This document shows, piece after piece, positions 8,133-16,389 of a DNA stretch of 64,000 nucleotides. The translations under genes were made by a program, and so were the position numbers. The notes under the pieces were generated by a model. It was not told where the DNA came from. It worked only from the letters and a program-made list of their open reading frames with translations, and made no database searches. Numbering within the stretch: position 1 is the stretch's first letter; every line of letters begins with the position of its first letter. The DNA is from Anaerolineae bacterium (GTDB taxonomy: Bacteria; Chloroflexota; Anaerolineae; Aggregatilineales; UBA2796): assembly GCA_019637615.1 (NCBI GenBank), contig JAHBVJ010000034.1:22159-86158 (forward strand), read 5' to 3'.

Positions 8133-8306
8133 ATGGTCAAGCGTACATGGCAGCCAAGAGTTCGTCGTCGTTTACGTGTACACGGCTTCCGTCAGCGGAT
8201 GCAGACCGCGAACGGGCGCAAGGTATTGTCACGTCGTCGTCAGCATGGTCGGTATCAACTGACCGTCAAGCGCGTCCACGTCAAGAAGGTTAACTGGAAC
8301 AGCTAA
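8133..8306 (+). CDS. rpmH: 50S ribosomal protein L34
   Basis: L34 is a small basic protein of the large ribosomal subunit. The 57-residue product begins MVKRTWQPRVRRRLR and continues with HGFRQRMQTANGRKVLSRRR, the classic L34 core. The C terminus is about a dozen residues longer than the usual 44-46-residue protein and ends VKKVNWNS. A GGAGG stands upstream (8119-8123). rnpA starts 10 bp after the stop, the near-universal rpmH-rnpA order. Confidence 0.95.
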   Translation: MVKRTWQPRVRRRLRVHGFRQRMQTANGRKVLSRRRQHGRYQLTVKRVHVKKVNWNS

Positions 8307-8316
8307 GTAGCTGCTC

Positions 8317-8661
8317 ATGCTGCGTCAGTTCCGGCTGCGGGAAAGTGCTGATTTCGAACGCGTCAAGGTGACTGGCAAGTCTCTGCGTCACCCGTTGTTG
8401 ACGATGGGCGTTGCGCCAAACGGGCTGCCGACCCTCCGGCTTGGCTTCGTGATCAGCAAGCGGATAGGTAAGGCGGTAGTGCGCAATCGCGTGCGGCGAG
8501 TGATGCGCGAAATCATGCGGTTGTGGCTGCCCCTCCTCAAGCCCGGCTATGACATTGTACTGGTGCCGCGCAACGAACTGGTCGGTCAGCCGTATACAGA
8601 GGTAAAGGCTGCGCTCCGCCAATTACTCGGTCGGGCGCAGTTGTGGCGGGAGGAGTCATGA
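8317..8661 (+). CDS. rnpA: Ribonuclease P protein component
   Basis: This is the protein subunit that helps RNase P RNA mature tRNA 5' ends. The 114-residue basic protein has the signature GKAVVRNRVRRVMREIMR (residues about 51-68), the opening RLRESADFERV and the segment LKPGYDIVLVPRN. Its stop overlaps the yidD start as ATGA. Confidence 0.95.
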   Translation: MLRQFRLRESADFERVKVTGKSLRHPLLTMGVAPNGLPTLRLGFVISKRIGKAVVRNRVRRVMREIMRLWLPLLKPGYDIVLVPRNELVGQPYTEVKAALRQLLGRAQLWREES

Positions 8662-8867
8662 AGTACATCGCAATGGGGTTGATTCGTTTATATCAAGTCA
8701 CGCTTTCACCTCTACTGCCGCCGTCTTGCCGCTTCGAACCGAGTTGTTCCCGTTATACGTATCAAGCAATCGAGCGCTATGGGTTCATACGGGGCGGCTG
8801 GTTAGGCTTCCGACGAATTTTGAGATGCAACCCGTTTAATCCGGGCGGGTTCGACCCGATCCCGTGA
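8658..8867 (+). CDS. yidD: Membrane protein insertion efficiency factor YidD
   Basis: The 69-residue protein carries the YidD pattern: IRLYQVTLSPLLPPSCRF, then EPSCSRYTYQAIERYGFI and a terminal CNPFNPGGFDPIP. The three conserved cysteines are present. YidD assists YidC-dependent membrane insertion. I chose the ATG at 8658 because it overlaps the rnpA stop; an earlier in-frame start at 8643 would lie inside rnpA. Confidence 0.93.
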   Translation: MKYIAMGLIRLYQVTLSPLLPPSCRFEPSCSRYTYQAIERYGFIRGGWLGFRRILRCNPFNPGGFDPIP

Positions 8868-8877
8868 AGGAGTTTCA

Positions 8878-10170
8878 GTGCTGAGAACATTCCGCCCGCG
8901 CCATGTCATGCTTGGCGTGGCTTTGCTATTTACGACGATGCTCATCTCGGCTTGTTCGGCGTTGCCGGGCGAAGGTTGGGCGAACTTCACGGTAGATGGT
9001 CAGTATATCTACGTTGCATATCAAGCCTATGTGTTCCGCGTAAACACGGGCACGACCGGCACCCCCGGTAATACAGGCGTCGTCGATTGGGCAGCCAAAG
9101 CGCCCAACGGTGCGCATATGTATACCGCTCCCGCCCTCGGCAAGAATGGCCTGATTTACGTCGGCGCGTACGACAAAGAAGCCTATGCCTTTACGCTCCA
9201 ACCGCCTAACCGTAGTGAACGAGTCGCCAGTTGGGATAGTCCCACCGCCATTGATAAGTTCGTCAGCAATCCGGTGATCAACGAGGAACTCGGCATGGTC
9301 TACTTCGGTCATGCCGATAAGGGCATTTATGCTTATGACATGACCACAGGAGCCGAGAAAGCCAAGTTCACGGATATGAACTTCGGCGTGTGGGGGACAC
9401 CACTGCTCGACGTTGAGAGTAATACGCTGTACGTCCCTTCGCTCGATCATCATTTGTATGCGCTTGATCCTGCTACACTGGCTAAGAAATGGGACATCGA
9501 CACCAGCGGCGCACTGTATGCGTCGCCTACAATGATCGATGGCAAGCTATACATCGGCACCTTCACCGGAGATTTCCTTCAGATCGATCCTGAATCACAA
9601 AAGATCACTAACAGCCTCAAGACCAACGGCGGTTTGTGGGCGACACCGCTCCTTGAAGCAGGCTTGCTGTACTTTGGCGACCTCAAGGGCAATCTGTACG
9701 CGGTTGATCTGAGCACGTTCACCATTAAGTATTCCGCCACCGACACCGAGAATTTCGGAGCCGTGCGCGGCAAGATGGTCGCGGCGGACACACCTCCTAT
9801 CGAAGGGACGCCGAGTGAACGGTTGATCTTCGTCGCTTCGGAAAACAAGTCGCTCCGCGCCTACACACCCGATCTGCAAATTCGCTACCGTCAGACTACG
9901 GAAGACCGTATCCTGAGCGATCTGGTGATGGTCGGTGACAAGCTTGTTTTCACTACCTTGAGCGACAATCAATTGTTGGTAGGTTATAATCTTCTTCCAT
10001 TCGTGGAAGCATGGCGGGTGAAAAAGCCGACGGATGACGATGTCAAGTTGTTTGCCAACATGACCATCGACATTACTGCGCCCACGACCCAACCGACAGC
10101 CGAAGCTACGGCGGAAGCAACCAGCGAGGCCACCAGTGCCGCAACGGCGGAAGCGACCGCGTCACAATAA
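8878..10170 (+). CDS. Lipoprotein with PQQ-like beta-propeller (BamB-like)
   Basis: The 430-residue product starts at a GTG after GAAGGAG and has a lipoprotein signal with lipobox LISAC. It then has repeated propeller blades marked by LIYVGAYDKEAYAF, MVYFGHADKGIYAY, TLYVPSLDHHLYAL and LLYFGDLKGNLYAV. A Thr/Ala/Glu-rich tail ends the protein. It is BamB-like in fold, so a role near membrane-protein insertion is tempting, but only because it sits between yidD and yidC. It begins 10 bp after yidD. Confidence 0.8.
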   Translation: MLRTFRPRHVMLGVALLFTTMLISACSALPGEGWANFTVDGQYIYVAYQAYVFRVNTGTTGTPGNTGVVDWAAKAPNGAHMYTAPALGKNGLIYVGAYDKEAYAFTLQPPNRSERVASWDSPTAIDKFVSNPVINEELGMVYFGHADKGIYAYDMTTGAEKAKFTDMNFGVWGTPLLDVESNTLYVPSLDHHLYALDPATLAKKWDIDTSGALYASPTMIDGKLYIGTFTGDFLQIDPESQKITNSLKTNGGLWATPLLEAGLLYFGDLKGNLYAVDLSTFTIKYSATDTENFGAVRGKMVAADTPPIEGTPSERLIFVASENKSLRAYTPDLQIRYRQTTEDRILSDLVMVGDKLVFTTLSDNQLLVGYNLLPFVEAWRVKKPTDDDVKLFANMTIDITAPTTQPTAEATAEATSEATSAATAEATASQ

Positions 10171-10219
10171 CATGAATATCATGCCAGCACACTTGGTAGA
10201 GTAACGAGGCCACGCACGT

Positions 10220-11125
10220 ATGGATTTCCTAACTAACCCTTTTATTGTTGTCATGGTCTACCTGTACCAGTTCTTAGGACAGAACTACGTGCTGGCGTTG
10301 ATCGTGTTCACAGTGGTCATTCAGGCGGTCACTTATCCGCTGACGCGCGCTTCGCTGCAATCTTCCAAGAAGATGCAAGAGCTGCAACCGCGCCTCAACA
10401 AGCTCAAGGAAAAGTATCCGAACGACCGCGAAAAGCAGATGCAAGCGCAGATGGAGTTGTACAAGAAGTACGGCATCAATCCTACCGCTGGCTGCTTGCC
10501 GCTGATCATCCAGATGCCAATCCTGTTCGGGTTGTACGGCGCGATCTCGCACACGCTGACGGGGACTCCGCTGCAAGTGCTCGATCTGCACAACCGGCTC
10601 AGTCTGGTGCCAAGCTTGACGTCGTTGTTCCCGCTACACAATCAATTCCTGTGGCTGAATCTCGGCTTGCCCGATACGACGTTCGTGCTGCCCGTGTTGG
10701 TGGTCGCCACCACATGGTTGCGTACCAAGCTGACCACGCCCACGCCCGCTGATCCGAAAGACCCCTCCGCCGCCATGTCGCGCCAGATGTTGATCATGAT
10801 GCCGCTGATGACGGGGTGGTTCTCGCTCAGTTTCGCGTCAGGTCTGTCAATCTACTGGATCGTGTCCAACATCGTGGGCGTCGTCCAGTATGCGTTGATG
10901 GGACGTGTCGATTTGCGCACGATGAGCGGCAAAGTCGTCTCGCCCACGGTCACGACGGTGGATGATGAAGACGATGACATCGTTTTGCCACCTGCCAAGT
11001 CCAAGAACAGCCTGACGAGCGGCAGCAAGCCCGCTACGGCGACGGTGTCGCGCCCGACCAACAGCACCGCCCCCAAAGCTCGACCGCGCATGACGCCGAA
11101 GAAAAAGGCTACGAGCAAGCGTTAA
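10220..11125 (+). CDS. yidC: YidC/Oxa1 family membrane protein insertase
   Basis: YidC inserts membrane proteins with or without SecYEG. The 301-residue protein has the Gram-positive/Oxa1-type layout, without the large periplasmic domain. It has a first helix, then YPLTRASLQSSKKMQELQPR, GCLPLIIQMPILFGLYGAI and a late helix with GLSIYWIVSNIVGVVQY. The conserved arginine of the hydrophilic groove is probably in LTRASLQ. The C-terminal 60 residues are polar and basic, suiting ribosome contact. Confidence 0.95.
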   Translation: MDFLTNPFIVVMVYLYQFLGQNYVLALIVFTVVIQAVTYPLTRASLQSSKKMQELQPRLNKLKEKYPNDREKQMQAQMELYKKYGINPTAGCLPLIIQMPILFGLYGAISHTLTGTPLQVLDLHNRLSLVPSLTSLFPLHNQFLWLNLGLPDTTFVLPVLVVATTWLRTKLTTPTPADPKDPSAAMSRQMLIMMPLMTGWFSLSFASGLSIYWIVSNIVGVVQYALMGRVDLRTMSGKVVSPTVTTVDDEDDDIVLPPAKSKNSLTSGSKPATATVSRPTNSTAPKARPRMTPKKKATSKR

Positions 11126-11148
11126 GTGCAACGATATTGGTAAATTAG

Positions 11149-11177
11149 GCGCATCTTGGCTACTTAACCAGATGCGC
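11149..11177 (+). other. Hairpin after yidC
   Basis: GCGCATCT (11149-11156) and AGATGCGC (11170-11177) form an 8-bp perfect stem with a 13-nt loop, about 24 bp after the yidC stop. No T-run follows, so it is a weak terminator or a processing/stability hairpin between yidC and jag. Confidence 0.45.
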
Positions 11178-11215
11178 TCAATTATAATTAATGCTATAGT
11201 GATGTGCGTTTTGAT

Positions 11216-11250
11216 CCCGGTCTTTGGTGACGCCATACCGGGTTTCTTTC
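11216..11250 (+). terminator. Terminator-like hairpin in the jag leader
   Basis: CCCGGT (11216-11221) pairs with ACCGGG (11237-11242), with a short inner GG/CC stem, followed by TTTCTTTC. It sits 38 bp before jag and could reduce read-through from yidC into jag. Confidence 0.4.
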
Positions 11251-11287
11251 TGTGAAATCATTAAGCACCTAAATAGGCAGCTTTACT

Positions 11288-12088
11288 ATGACCCAACAAA
11301 CGACGATTGAGATAAGCGCCCCCGATGTCGAAAGCGCCATCGAGCAGGGTGTGGCAAAATTGGGTGTCCTGCGTGAGCACGTGATGGTGGAGGTCTTGGA
11401 AGAACCCACCAAAGGCTTGCTTGGTCTCGGTTCGAAACTGGCCCGCGTCAAGCTGACGGTTATCGGCGTGCCGACACCACCCATCAATGAATTACCGCCC
11501 GCGCCCCCAAAACCAGCCGCGCCTAAGCGCCCTTCGCGCCCGTATGCCGATCTGGATGAGGATTACGAAGAAGATGGCGGCGTGCCACAGGTTTCCTCCG
11601 CCGAGATGATTGAAGACGCGCGGATCGGCGCTGATGTGCTGCGCAATTTGCTGGATCACATGCGCATCCAAGCCAGCGTGACGCCCAAACAGTCAGAAAC
11701 GAGCGAAGGCGAAGCGGAACACTGGATTTTGGAGATCACGGGGCAAGACCTCGGCTTGTTGATCGGGCGTCGTGGCGAAACACTCGCCTCACTGCAATAT
11801 ATCACCCGTCTGATCGCCAGCCGTGAGCTTGGTCGCCGCGCCAACATCGTGATCGATGTCGAAGGCTACAAAGCCCGCCGCGAAACCATGCTCAAGCGTC
11901 TCGCCAAGCGCATGGCGGATCAAGCCGTGCAGCGGGGGCGCACCGTTACGCTGGAGCCGATGCCACCACACGAACGCCGCATCATCCACATGACTCTACG
12001 CGATCATGCTGGCGTGACCACCGAGAGCGTGGGTGAAGGCGACCGCCGCAAGGTGACTATCGTGCCGCGTCGTCGCAGTGATCGGTAA
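11288..12088 (+). CDS. jag: RNA-binding protein Jag/KhpB
   Basis: The 266-residue protein has the three family domains. A Jag-N domain (residues about 3-60) contains GVLREHVMVEVLEEPTKGLLGLGSK. A KH domain has the GRRGETLASLQYI loop (about residues 160-172). An R3H-type domain near the C terminus contains PMPPHERRIIHMTL. An acidic linker separates the first two. KhpB binds RNA and affects cell-wall growth in Firmicutes. The yidC-jag order is standard. Confidence 0.95.
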   Translation: MTQQTTIEISAPDVESAIEQGVAKLGVLREHVMVEVLEEPTKGLLGLGSKLARVKLTVIGVPTPPINELPPAPPKPAAPKRPSRPYADLDEDYEEDGGVPQVSSAEMIEDARIGADVLRNLLDHMRIQASVTPKQSETSEGEAEHWILEITGQDLGLLIGRRGETLASLQYITRLIASRELGRRANIVIDVEGYKARRETMLKRLAKRMADQAVQRGRTVTLEPMPPHERRIIHMTLRDHAGVTTESVGEGDRRKVTIVPRRRSDR

Positions 12089-12143
12089 TATCGGGTTGCA
12101 GTGCGGCTCGTTCATCCCTAACATAGCACCACAGCACAATGAC

Positions 12144-12166
12144 AAGGCGGGACATCAACCCGCCTT
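12144..12166. terminator. Hairpin after jag
   Basis: AAGGCGGG (12144-12151) and CCCGCCTT (12159-12166) form a perfect 8-bp stem with a 7-nt loop. It lies 56 bp after jag and before the preferred PfkB start, and probably marks the end of the rpmH-jag transcript, though no T-run follows. Confidence 0.5.
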
Positions 12167-12213
12167 ACGTATTCAAATACAGCTTCCCAATCGCAGTTTA
12201 CCCTGTCTCACTC

Positions 12214-13074
12214 ATGCACCAAGGAACGGCGGTACTTGTGTCTACTTCCCCTGAATATCTCTTGATCGGGCATGTCGCGCATGATGTAACGCCCAATGGC
12301 CCCCGACTAGGCGGCACCGTATCGTATGGCGGCTGCGCGGCGCAAGCACTAGGGACGGCAGTAGGCATCGTCACCAGCGCCCAACGCGATGAAGTGGTGC
12401 TCAACGCATTGCCAGCCGAGATCGCCGTGCAGCTCACCGAAGCGCCGCGCAGCACCGTCTTCGTCAACACGTATGTTGATGGCAAGCGCCGCCAGATCCT
12501 CCGCCAGCGGGCGGCAACATTAACGCTATCGGATGTGCCCACAGCGTGGCGATCCGCGCCCATCGTTCACCTCGCGCCGTTGGATGATGAAGTCGATCCG
12601 CAGTTGGCTTTCCAGTTCCCCCATGCGCTGGTCGCCGCTACGCCACAGGGCTGGATGCGCACATGGGATTCGGAAGGCGTCGTGTCGCGCAAGCCGTGGC
12701 TGCAAGCTCAGAATTTGCTGCCACAGCTCACCGTCGCTGTTTTCAGCGAAGAAGATATTCAATGGGATAAAGAACTCGAAGCCGAATATGCCTCCCTCGC
12801 TAAACTGCTGATCATCACGCGGGCGGCGAATGGCTGCACCGTTTATCAGCAGGGACAAGCGCCGTTCAACATGCCAGCGCCACAGGTCGAAGTGGTCGAC
12901 GCGACGGGCGCAGGCGATGTGTTCACGGGCGTGTTTCTGGTCATGCTGCACCGCACCAAAAACATCGAGACAGCGGCGCGGGTCGCTACCGAACTCGCCT
13001 CGATCTCGGTCACGCGCGTTGGCTTGGATGGTGCGCCGCGCCCCGAAGAAGTTAAGGCGATTCTCGGCAATTGA
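12214..13074 (+). CDS. PfkB family carbohydrate/nucleoside kinase
   Basis: The protein (286 residues from this ATG) has the PfkB ribokinase fold. GGTVSYGGCAAQALG lies in the N-terminal half, and VVDATGAGDVFTGVFL near the C terminus holds the catalytic Asp and the anion-hole glycines. The substrate cannot be told. The ATG at 12214 is preferred because the frame upstream to 12139 runs through the hairpin at 12144-12166; GTG or TTG starts nearby remain possible. Confidence 0.8.
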   Translation: MHQGTAVLVSTSPEYLLIGHVAHDVTPNGPRLGGTVSYGGCAAQALGTAVGIVTSAQRDEVVLNALPAEIAVQLTEAPRSTVFVNTYVDGKRRQILRQRAATLTLSDVPTAWRSAPIVHLAPLDDEVDPQLAFQFPHALVAATPQGWMRTWDSEGVVSRKPWLQAQNLLPQLTVAVFSEEDIQWDKELEAEYASLAKLLIITRAANGCTVYQQGQAPFNMPAPQVEVVDATGAGDVFTGVFLVMLHRTKNIETAARVATELASISVTRVGLDGAPRPEEVKAILGN

Positions 13075-13086
13075 CCCGATTCGAGG

Positions 13087-14367
13087 CTAGGGGAGTCGCA
13101 ACCGCTGCTTCGCCCACGCCGTCAGGTAGTCGAAAAGTCCCGCCGGAAAATGCACATCCTGCATCTGATCGTGCATGGCTTCGTTCGTTTGCTCATCGAC
13201 GTTTGCGCGGTTGAGATACAGCAGATGAGTCGCGTTAGGGTACGTCCGCACCGTCCAATCGGGATGCTGGCTGGCTTGCAGCGCCGCCTGTATCTGGTCG
13301 ATGCTCTCGGCTACGGGCAGCACCGTATCGTCTTCGCCCCACAGGCATAAGACGGGGCATTTGAGTTGCGCGTAGTACGGCGCGGGATCAAAGCCGCCAT
13401 CTTGCCACGCGCTGCCGTATTCCCGTTTGATCTCCGCAATCGGTACGTCCAACACCCACGCACCGCCCGTATCCGCCAGCAAGACACGCCATACGGGTTC
13501 CTGCTGAATACGCGCTAGGGCTGTCTCCAATTCAGGAGTCCATTCACTGTGAATCAAAAACGCGAAGAGAAGCTGCCAGAAGGTATCGAGGAAGGCAAGT
13601 TGATTGGGGGAGGCTCCGACAAGGCGCGAGACGTTGACGCGCCGGATTTGCTCTTGGTGGCTCGGCGGCACGCCCGACGCCGACAGGTTCATCACGAAGG
13701 TGGCGTCAGGATGCCGTGCCGCCACGCCGAGATCGACCCAACCGCCATTGCTCATGCCCCACACGCCGATGCGCTGCGGATCGATCTGTGGATGACTCTG
13801 CAAAAAGCGAAACGCGGCATCAGCATCCTCGATCAGCGGGTAAATCTGCGATCCAAGCGCCTCGCCCGTAGAGTCGCCGTGCCCACGCTTGTCGTAGATC
13901 AGCGCTGCGATGCCGTTGCGTGCGAAATGATCGGCGTAGAGGCGGTAGTAGTCGCGTTCGTGGACATTCGCTAGATGATACAAGATCACGGCGGGATGTG
14001 GGTCGTCGCCGTGCGGGATCAGTAGTGAACCTGCGAGCGTGTGCGGCTCACTGCCCGCGAACGTCACCTGTTCTTCGCGATAGTCTTGCGCCTCTCGCCC
14101 GAAATCGCCATTGCTCTGCGCATCTCGTAGCTGTAGGTTAGCGGCATGAAAAGTGAGGAGTTCGCCGCGCGCCGATACGAGTTGGCGATTGGCCTGCGGC
14201 GTCAGCCGGACGAGCGCATATTGTTCCGCGTAGAAATAGATCGCCTCGTCGCCCAACCCTTTGCGCGTGATTAGGAGCCGACGCCCAGACTCCAACTGAT
14301 AGGCTCGAATGAACATGCGAAACTGCTCATCGGACATCACGTTGGCATCGGCATCGTGCGGACTCAT
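13087..14367 (-). CDS. Alpha/beta hydrolase of the dienelactone hydrolase/peptidase type
   Basis: The 426-residue protein has an N-terminal region of about 110 residues of unknown fold. A hydrolase core follows with nucleophile elbow GMSNGGW, an acid in CLWGEDDTVLPV and a histidine in NATHLLYLN. The pattern YDKRGHGDSTGE is typical of acyl-peptide or dienelactone-like hydrolases. No signal peptide is seen, so it is probably cytoplasmic. It is convergent with the PfkB gene and ends 35 bp before tdk begins on the same strand map. Confidence 0.78.
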   Translation of the reverse strand: MSPHDADANVMSDEQFRMFIRAYQLESGRRLLITRKGLGDEAIYFYAEQYALVRLTPQANRQLVSARGELLTFHAANLQLRDAQSNGDFGREAQDYREEQVTFAGSEPHTLAGSLLIPHGDDPHPAVILYHLANVHERDYYRLYADHFARNGIAALIYDKRGHGDSTGEALGSQIYPLIEDADAAFRFLQSHPQIDPQRIGVWGMSNGGWVDLGVAARHPDATFVMNLSASGVPPSHQEQIRRVNVSRLVGASPNQLAFLDTFWQLLFAFLIHSEWTPELETALARIQQEPVWRVLLADTGGAWVLDVPIAEIKREYGSAWQDGGFDPAPYYAQLKCPVLCLWGEDDTVLPVAESIDQIQAALQASQHPDWTVRTYPNATHLLYLNRANVDEQTNEAMHDQMQDVHFPAGLFDYLTAWAKQRLRLP

Positions 14368-14402
14368 GGCGTCAGCTCCTGATCCTCGTGTGGATAGCGG
14401 TG

Positions 14403-14975
14403 TTAGCCTTTCGGCACGACGTGGTGATCGCGGCAGCGTGCCTCGTAGGATTCCGCCGCGCCGACCATGATGATCGGATCGTCGTGATGGGCAGGGCTGC
14501 CGTTGACTAAACGCTGCGTGCGGCTGGCGTCATCGCCGCAGATCACGCAGATCGCGTGCAGTTTGGTCACTTCTTCGGAACGCGCCATCAGATGCGGCAT
14601 CGGGCCGAATGGTTCGCCGCGAAAATCTAGATCGAGTCCCGCACAAATCACGCGTATCCCGTGCGAGGCTAATTTTTCTACGACCTCGACCACGCCAATA
14701 TCAAAAAATTGTACTTCATCAATAGCGACGACGGTGGTGGTAGATTCAATGCACTGCGCGATCTCGTCGCTGGTGTTGCAGGGTCGAGCGTGGTAATCCT
14801 GTCCATTGTGCGAGGTGACGCGTTCCGTTGCATAGCGTGTGTCGATGACAGGCTTGAAGACCTGTACCTGCTGCTGGGCGATCTGAGCACGGCGCACGCG
14901 GCGGATTAGTTCCTCGGTTTTGCCGCTGAACATGCTCCCGCAGATGATTTCTACGCGTCCTCCATGATGTTTCAT
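14403..14975 (-). CDS. tdk: Thymidine kinase
   Basis: The enzyme phosphorylates thymidine in the salvage pathway. The 190-residue type II kinase shows the P-loop GSMFSGKTEELIRR near the N terminus, VVAIDEVQFFD as Walker B, and the lasso region with FRGEPFGPMPHLMARSEEVTKL. The structural zinc ligands are visible as CVIC and the terminal CRDH. It may share a transcript with the hydrolase gene downstream (gap 35 bp). Confidence 0.95.
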   Translation of the reverse strand: MKHHGGRVEIICGSMFSGKTEELIRRVRRAQIAQQQVQVFKPVIDTRYATERVTSHNGQDYHARPCNTSDEIAQCIESTTTVVAIDEVQFFDIGVVEVVEKLASHGIRVICAGLDLDFRGEPFGPMPHLMARSEEVTKLHAICVICGDDASRTQRLVNGSPAHHDDPIIMVGAAESYEARCRDHHVVPKG

Positions 14976-15087
14976 GTGTATCCTCTTAACGTCTCTTTAA
15001 GAACAGCGGGGCAATTTTGCCATCGTTCACGCCCCCCGACAAGATATAATTGTCCTACTTTTCAGTGCCCAAAATCACGGGAGCAGC

Positions 15088-15747
15088 ATGAGCGATATTC
15101 AGCGCTCCGGCGATGACGCCGATGAGAAAGAAACCGGACGCATCGAGGCGTTCAGCGACGGCGTGATCGCCATCGCGATCACCCTGCTGGTGCTCGATCT
15201 GCGGGTGCCCACGCTTGCCGCTGTCCAAGAACATGGTGGCCTGTTACAAGCGCTGTCGGAAGACTGGCCCATCTACTTGGCGTTTCTGGCGGGCTTTTTC
15301 GCGATTCTTGTTATGTGGATCAATCATCATCGCATGTTCAGTGCCATTCGTCGTGCCGATGACACGCTTATGATCCTGAACGGCTTGCTGCTGCTAGGGA
15401 TCACCGTCATCCCTTTCCCCACCAAACTGGTCGCGGAATATCTGCAAACGGACTATGCTTCGGTAGCGGTTGCCATCTATGCAGGGTGGAGCGTCCTCCT
15501 CGCCATTTTTTTCAATCTGCTGTGGCGCTACGCGGCCCACCATCAGCATCTCTTCAGCCGCCGCACCGATCTGACCCTTGTCCGCTATATTTCGTGGCAG
15601 TACATGTTTGGCCCGGTGTTCTATCTGGTGGCGCTGCTGGTTGCCTTCGTCAGTCCGGCGCTTGGACTTCTCATCTGCATGGGGTTAGCCATCTTTTTCT
15701 CGTTGCCCAATAAGCAGTATCAATCGCTCAGAAAGTCTGTTCAGTGA
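15088..15747 (+). CDS. TMEM175-family (DUF1211) potassium channel protein
   Basis: The 219-residue protein has about six membrane helices. The first carries the family signature RIEAFSDGVIAIAITLLVLDLRVP, whose FSDG core is the TMEM175 hallmark. Bacterial members form tetrameric K+ channels from one six-helix repeat, matching the length here. A polar acidic leader (DDADEKETG) precedes the first helix. A TATAAT hexamer at 15045-15050 may be part of its promoter. Confidence 0.9.
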   Translation: MSDIQRSGDDADEKETGRIEAFSDGVIAIAITLLVLDLRVPTLAAVQEHGGLLQALSEDWPIYLAFLAGFFAILVMWINHHRMFSAIRRADDTLMILNGLLLLGITVIPFPTKLVAEYLQTDYASVAVAIYAGWSVLLAIFFNLLWRYAAHHQHLFSRRTDLTLVRYISWQYMFGPVFYLVALLVAFVSPALGLLICMGLAIFFSLPNKQYQSLRKSVQ

Positions 15748-15832
15748 TTAAGGGTATAATATCCTCTGAGCGCGTTACACATTCGCTTTCATGTTCCGTC
15801 GCTCACAACCGTTGTCGTAAAGGATTTTTCAA

Positions 15833-16177
15833 ATGACTCGTAGAAGATCACGCAGCGCCAGTTCGTTCCGCCGTGAACGTCGGTCAGAAGAACGCCGCTT
15901 TGAACTGCTCATCTTTATGGGGTTGGTCATTCTGCTCATTGTCATGTCCCTGAGCACGAGTAACAACGGGCGGTTGATGGCGATCATCGCGGGTGGATTG
16001 CTGCTGATGAGTGGCATTATTCAGGTGCAGCGCCGCTTCAGCGTTAACGTCTTCACGTGGATCGGCGCAGTCGGGCTGTTGGCGCTGGCCTACTTTTACC
16101 CTGTGCTGCCGCCGCTGTGGCCTATCCTTGTGCTCGGTGGGGTACTGCTGATGAGTTTCCTCAGGGGCGATCTCTAA
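15833..16177 (+). CDS. Small membrane protein of unknown function
   Basis: The 114-residue product begins with a very basic Arg/Ser-rich stretch (MTRRRSRSASSFRRERRSEERR) and continues with about four short hydrophobic helices. I recognise no family. AAAGGA lies seven bases before the ATG, and a TATAAT stands at 15755-15760. The basic N terminus predicts an inside-facing start. Confidence 0.65.
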   Translation: MTRRRSRSASSFRRERRSEERRFELLIFMGLVILLIVMSLSTSNNGRLMAIIAGGLLLMSGIIQVQRRFSVNVFTWIGAVGLLALAYFYPVLPPLWPILVLGGVLLMSFLRGDL

Positions 16178-16389
16178 GGCCGCCTGTATTCACCGCAAAA
16201 TGGAGGTAGTCAGCGTCTCGATGTTGAGGCATACTTGGCTATCTCCGTGCGTTCTTACCGCAGCCACGCGTTAGTCACACCTTGGTAGCACACGGACAGA
16301 TTATCTTCAACTTGCCAACGCGCGGCAGGTTCCTCTTTGGGTCGAGTTGGCTAATGCGTCTTTTAAGCAGCCTATAAAGGGAGTTTACT

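Noticed and set aside
12139..12213. Upstream start of the PfkB kinase
   Set aside because: This segment contains a perfect hairpin that looks like the end of the jag transcript, and the residues do not fit the family.
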